A stretch of 64,000 nucleotides of DNA from Streptomyces lichenis (GTDB taxonomy: Bacteria > Actinomycetota > Actinomycetes > Streptomycetales > Streptomycetaceae), in the NCBI RefSeq assembly GCF_023218175.1, contig NZ_JALPTH010000002.1, positions 310,001 through 374,000 on the forward strand, in the 5' to 3' direction. Below, piece after piece: positions 61,032 through 64,000 of this stretch. Within the stretch, counting starts at the first letter, position 1; each line of letters begins with the position of its first letter. The notes under the pieces were generated by a model. It saw nothing but the letters and a program-made list of their open reading frames with translations. It was not told the DNA's origin and did not search any database. Position numbers and translations under genes: made by a program.

Positions 61032-64000
61032 TCAGGGGGCCAGGGCGTCGATCGCCTTGATGATCCGCTTGTCGGAGACCGGGTGCGCGGTGCCCAGGGC
61101 GTGGGCGAAGTAGCTGACCCGCAGCTCCTCGATCATCCAGCGGACGTCCCGTACCTCCTGCGGCACCGGCCGGCCCTTCGGCAGCTGCTCCAGCAGCCAG
61201 GCGTACTCGTCCTGCATCTCGTGCACCTTCTCCATCCGGGTGGTGTCCCGCTGGACGGAGGTCGGCATCTGCTGGAGCCGGCGGTCCACCGCCACCAGGT
61301 AGCGCATCAGGTCCGGCAGCCGCCGCAGCCCGGTGGCGGTGACGAAGCCGGCCGGAACGAGGGCGTCCAGCTGCTGCCGTACGTCCTGGACGTTGCGCAG
61401 CAGCGCGGGGGAGGTGGTGGCCTTCAGCCGCCGCTCGCAGGCCTGCCAGGCGGCCAGCACCTGCCGCACCTGGTCCACCGTGCGGACGGTGAGGTCCACC
61501 AGGTCGGCGCGGACCGCGTCGTACAGCTTGCGGAAGGACTCCTCGTCCCACGCCGGGCCGCCGTGCTCGGCGATCAGCCGGTCCGCGGCGGCGGTGGCGC
61601 AGTCCTCGAAGAGGGCCTGCACCGAGCCGTGCGGGTTGGCGGACAGCGCCAGCTTCTGCTGGTTGCCCAGCTTGTCGGCGGCGAACTTGGCCGGGTTCAC
61701 CGGGATGTTGAGCATGATCAGCTTGCGGGTGCCGCGCCACATGGCCCGCTGCTGCTCGGCCTCGGTGTCGAAGAGGCGTACGGAGACGGTGGCGCCGTCG
61801 TCCACCAGCGCCGGGTACGCCTTGACCGGCTGGCCGGCCCGCCGGGTCTCGAAGACCTTGGTCAGGGCGCCGATGGTCCAGTCGGTGAGCCCAGTGCGCT
61901 CCAGGGACGGCCCGGTGCCCTCGGGGCCCGCGGTGGCGGCCTTGGCGGCCTGGGAGAGGGCCTGGCGGGCCTTGGGGCGCAGCTGGAGCTTGAGCGCCTC
62001 CAGGTCCTTGTCCTCGGCCAGCTTGCGGCGCCGCTCGTCGGTGATCCGGAAGGTGATCTTCAGATGCCCGGGGACCCGGCCCCAGTCGAAGTCCTCGGCG
62101 TGCACCGGGACGCCCACCATCCGCTGCAACTCCCGGGCCAGCGCCCCGTCCAGCGGCTCCTGCACCGGGACGGCCCGGTCCAGGAACGCCTTGGCGTAGT
62201 TGGGGGCCGGGACGTAGTGGCGGCGGATCGGCTTGGGCAGCGAGCGGATCAGCTCGGTGACGACCTCCTCGCGCAGCCCGGGGATCTGCCAGTCGAAGCC
62301 CTCGTCGGTGACCTGGTTGAGCACCTGGAGCGGGATGTGCACGGTGACGCCGTCGGCGTCCGCGCCCGGCTCGAACTGGTAGGTGACCTTGAACTTCAGC
62401 GCGCCCTGCCGCCAGGAGTCGGGGTAGTCGGCCTTGGTGACCGCGCCCGCCTTCTCGTTGACCAGCATCTCGCGCTCGAAGTCGAGCAGTTCGGGCGCCT
62501 CGCGCCGCTTGTGCTTCCACCAGGAGTCGAAGTGCGCGCCGGAGACGACGTGTTCGGGGATCCGCTGGTCGTAGAAGTCGAACAGGGTCTCGTCGTCGAC
62601 CAGGATGTCCCGGCGCCGCGCCCGGTGCTCCAGCTCCTCGACCTCGGTGAGCAGCCTGCGGTTGTCGGCGAAGAACTTGTGGTGGGTACGCCAGTCGCCC
62701 TCCACCAGGGCGTTGCGGATGAACAGCTCCCGGCTGGCCTCGGGGTCGATCCGGCCGTAGTTGACCTTGCGCTGGGCGACGATCGGCACCCCGTAGAGGG
62801 TGACCTTCTCGTACGCCATGACGGCCGCCTGGTCCTTCTCCCAGTGCGGCTCGCTGTAGGTGCGCTTGACCAGGTGCTGGGCCAGCGGCTCGATCCACTC
62901 GGGCTCGATCTTCGCGTTGACCCGGGCCCAGAGCCGGGAGGTCTCCACCAGCTCGGCGGACATCAGCATCCGGGGCTGCTTGCGGAACAGCGCCGAGCCC
63001 GGGAAGACCGCGAACTTGGCGCTCCGCGCCCCCAGGTACTCCCCGCCCCGTGAGGTCTTCTGTCCCTCCTTGCCGGTGCTTCCGCCCTCCTTCACGTCCT
63101 TGACGCCGACGTGCGAGAGCAGCCCGGCGAGCAGCGAGATGTGGACGCGGTCCTCGGGGGCGTCCGCCTCGTTCAGCTGGATGCCCAGCTGCTTGGCGAC
63201 CGTGCGCAGCTGCGAATAGATGTCCTGCCACTCGCGGATGCGGAGGTAGTTGAGGTACTCCGCCTTGCACATCCGGCGGAAGGCGGAGGAGGACAGGTCC
63301 TTCTGCTGCTCCCGCAGATAGCGCCAGAGGTTGAGGAAGGCCGAGAAGTCGGACGCCTCGTCCTTGAAGCGGGCGTGCTGCTGGTCGGCCTGCGCCTGCT
63401 TCTCCACCGGGCGCTCGCGCGGGTCCTGGATGGAGAGCGCGGCGGCGATCACCATCACCTCGCGGACGCAGCCGTTCTTGTCGGCCTCCAGCACCATCCG
63501 GGCCAGCCGGGGGTCCACCGGCAGCTGGGCCAGCTTCCGCCCCGAGGGCGTGAGTCTCTTCTTCGGATCCTTCTCGGCCGGGTCGATCGCGCCCAGCTCC
63601 TGGAGCAGCTGCACGCCGTCGCGGATGTTGCGGTGGTCCGGCGGGTCGATGAACGGGAACTTCTCGATGTCCCCGAGCCCGGCGGCCGTCATCTGGAGGA
63701 TGACCGAGGCGAGGTTGGTACGGAGGATCTCGGCGTCGGTGAACTCCGGCCGGGTGAGGAAGTCGTCCTCGTCGTACAGCCGGATGCAGATGCCGTCCGA
63801 GGTACGGCCGCAGCGGCCCTTGCGCTGGTTGGCGCTGGCCTGGCTGACCTTCTCGATCGGCAGCCGCTGCACCTTGGTGCGGTGGCTGTAGCGGGAGATC
63901 CGGGCGGTGCCCGGGTCGATCACGTACTTGATGCCCGGCACTGTCAGCGAGGTCTCGGCGACGTTGGTCGCCAGCACGATCCGGCGCCCGGAGTGCGCCT
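61032..64000 (-). CDS. hrpA: ATP-dependent RNA helicase HrpA (N-terminus outside window)
   Basis: About 989 C-terminal residues of a DEAH-box helicase are present. The window begins within RecA domain 2 (SGRRIVLATNVAETSLTVPG, motif V). Motif VI is SANQRKGRCGRT, followed by the winged helix and ratchet region (LQELGAIDPAEKDPKKRLTP, LPVDPRLARMVLEA), an OB fold, and the long HrpA-specific C-terminal domain (DUF3418-like: FRITDERRRKLAEDKDLEAL, DWTIGALTKVFETRRAGQPV). Walker A and the DEAH box lie beyond base 64000. HrpA resolves stalled or collided ribosomes in other bacteria. The stop is 120 bases from tRNA-Asp. Confidence 0.95.
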   Translation of the reverse strand, partial: AHSGRRIVLATNVAETSLTVPGIKYVIDPGTARISRYSHRTKVQRLPIEKVSQASANQRKGRCGRTSDGICIRLYDEDDFLTRPEFTDAEILRTNLASVILQMTAAGLGDIEKFPFIDPPDHRNIRDGVQLLQELGAIDPAEKDPKKRLTPSGRKLAQLPVDPRLARMVLEADKNGCVREVMVIAAALSIQDPRERPVEKQAQADQQHARFKDEASDFSAFLNLWRYLREQQKDLSSSAFRRMCKAEYLNYLRIREWQDIYSQLRTVAKQLGIQLNEADAPEDRVHISLLAGLLSHVGVKDVKEGGSTGKEGQKTSRGGEYLGARSAKFAVFPGSALFRKQPRMLMSAELVETSRLWARVNAKIEPEWIEPLAQHLVKRTYSEPHWEKDQAAVMAYEKVTLYGVPIVAQRKVNYGRIDPEASRELFIRNALVEGDWRTHHKFFADNRRLLTEVEELEHRARRRDILVDDETLFDFYDQRIPEHVVSGAHFDSWWKHKRREAPELLDFEREMLVNEKAGAVTKADYPDSWRQGALKFKVTYQFEPGADADGVTVHIPLQVLNQVTDEGFDWQIPGLREEVVTELIRSLPKPIRRHYVPAPNYAKAFLDRAVPVQEPLDGALARELQRMVGVPVHAEDFDWGRVPGHLKITFRITDERRRKLAEDKDLEALKLQLRPKARQALSQAAKAATAGPEGTGPSLERTGLTDWTIGALTKVFETRRAGQPVKAYPALVDDGATVSVRLFDTEAEQQRAMWRGTRKLIMLNIPVNPAKFAADKLGNQQKLALSANPHGSVQALFEDCATAAADRLIAEHGGPAWDEESFRKLYDAVRADLVDLTVRTVDQVRQVLAAWQACERRLKATTSPALLRNVQDVRQQLDALVPAGFVTATGLRRLPDLMRYLVAVDRRLQQMPTSVQRDTTRMEKVHEMQDEYAWLLEQLPKGRPVPQEVRDVRWMIEELRVSYFAHALGTAHPVSDKRIIKAIDALAP

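Noticed and set aside
1..64000. CRISPR array or cas genes
   Set aside because: All repeats found are tandem, low-complexity or operator-like; none show regular repeats with unique spacers, and no Cas motifs were seen.
1..64000. Complete insertion sequences or transposases
   Set aside because: No DDE/HUH transposase motifs or terminal inverted repeats with target duplications were visible in any frame.

Overview
The window is high-GC actinobacterial DNA, almost certainly a Streptomyces chromosome. The evidence is the pair of SigB/F-type sigma factors, the BldC and LsrL homologues, an LAXTG surface protein, a class of tRNA-embedded integrated elements, and a gene order that matches, from memory, the S. 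coelicolor core segment around SCO4024-SCO4096 (sigN/sigF, tadA, upp, SRP RNA, dnaX, purD, purC, lsrL, purSQL, purFM, vdh, bldC, hrpA). No database search was run; every family name rests on motifs read in the translations.

Layout. 1-6.2 kb: a 5'-complete, 3'-truncated MFS exporter with its MarR regulator, a small membrane protein, two stress/development sigma factors (sigN- and sigF-like), a Dabb protein and a small membrane peptide. 6.26-12.41 kb: a decayed integrative element bounded by a 20-bp att core inside tRNA-Ser(CGA). It carries an integrase remnant, an XRE/TPR regulator broken by an in-frame amber codon, and an AT-richer two-gene cassette: a small adaptor-like protein followed by a P-loop NTPase with Sel1/TPR repeats and a TTA codon. 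12.5-23.8 kb: core genes (tadA and its partner, an Arg/Ser-repeat protein, upp, LytR_C protein, M28 peptidase, HhH-GPD protein, aldo/keto reductase behind a MerR-type promoter, LAXTG coiled-coil surface protein, TPR protein), then a putative phosphorothioate-sensing HNH nuclease and a TOBE protein.

23.98-32.2 kb is a second accessory block ending at the 3' side of tRNA-Ser(GGA). It holds a three-gene, translationally coupled operon (winged-helix protein, P-loop ATPase, Cys-cluster protein), a convergent AIPR/DGQHR-like gene, an unknown gene, a SAM methyltransferase and a second IDGQHR gene. I recognise no described system with this composition; it is the best candidate here for a new conflict or defence module.

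32.3-64 kb is core: SRP RNA and dnaX, then de novo purine genes scattered over 21 kb (purD; purC; purS-purQ-purL with overlapping starts and stops; purF-purM), interleaved with a repeat-rich membrane protein, a DMFase-beta-like protein, an ABC-2 exporter with a DesKR-like two-component system, a three-tRNA-Gly group, lsrL, an M23 peptidase and a META-domain lipoprotein. After purM come a DUF3073 protein, valine dehydrogenase, a conserved unknown, bldC, a repeat-tailed DUF6274-like protein, tRNA-Asp and the C-terminal two thirds of the HrpA helicase, which runs off the window.
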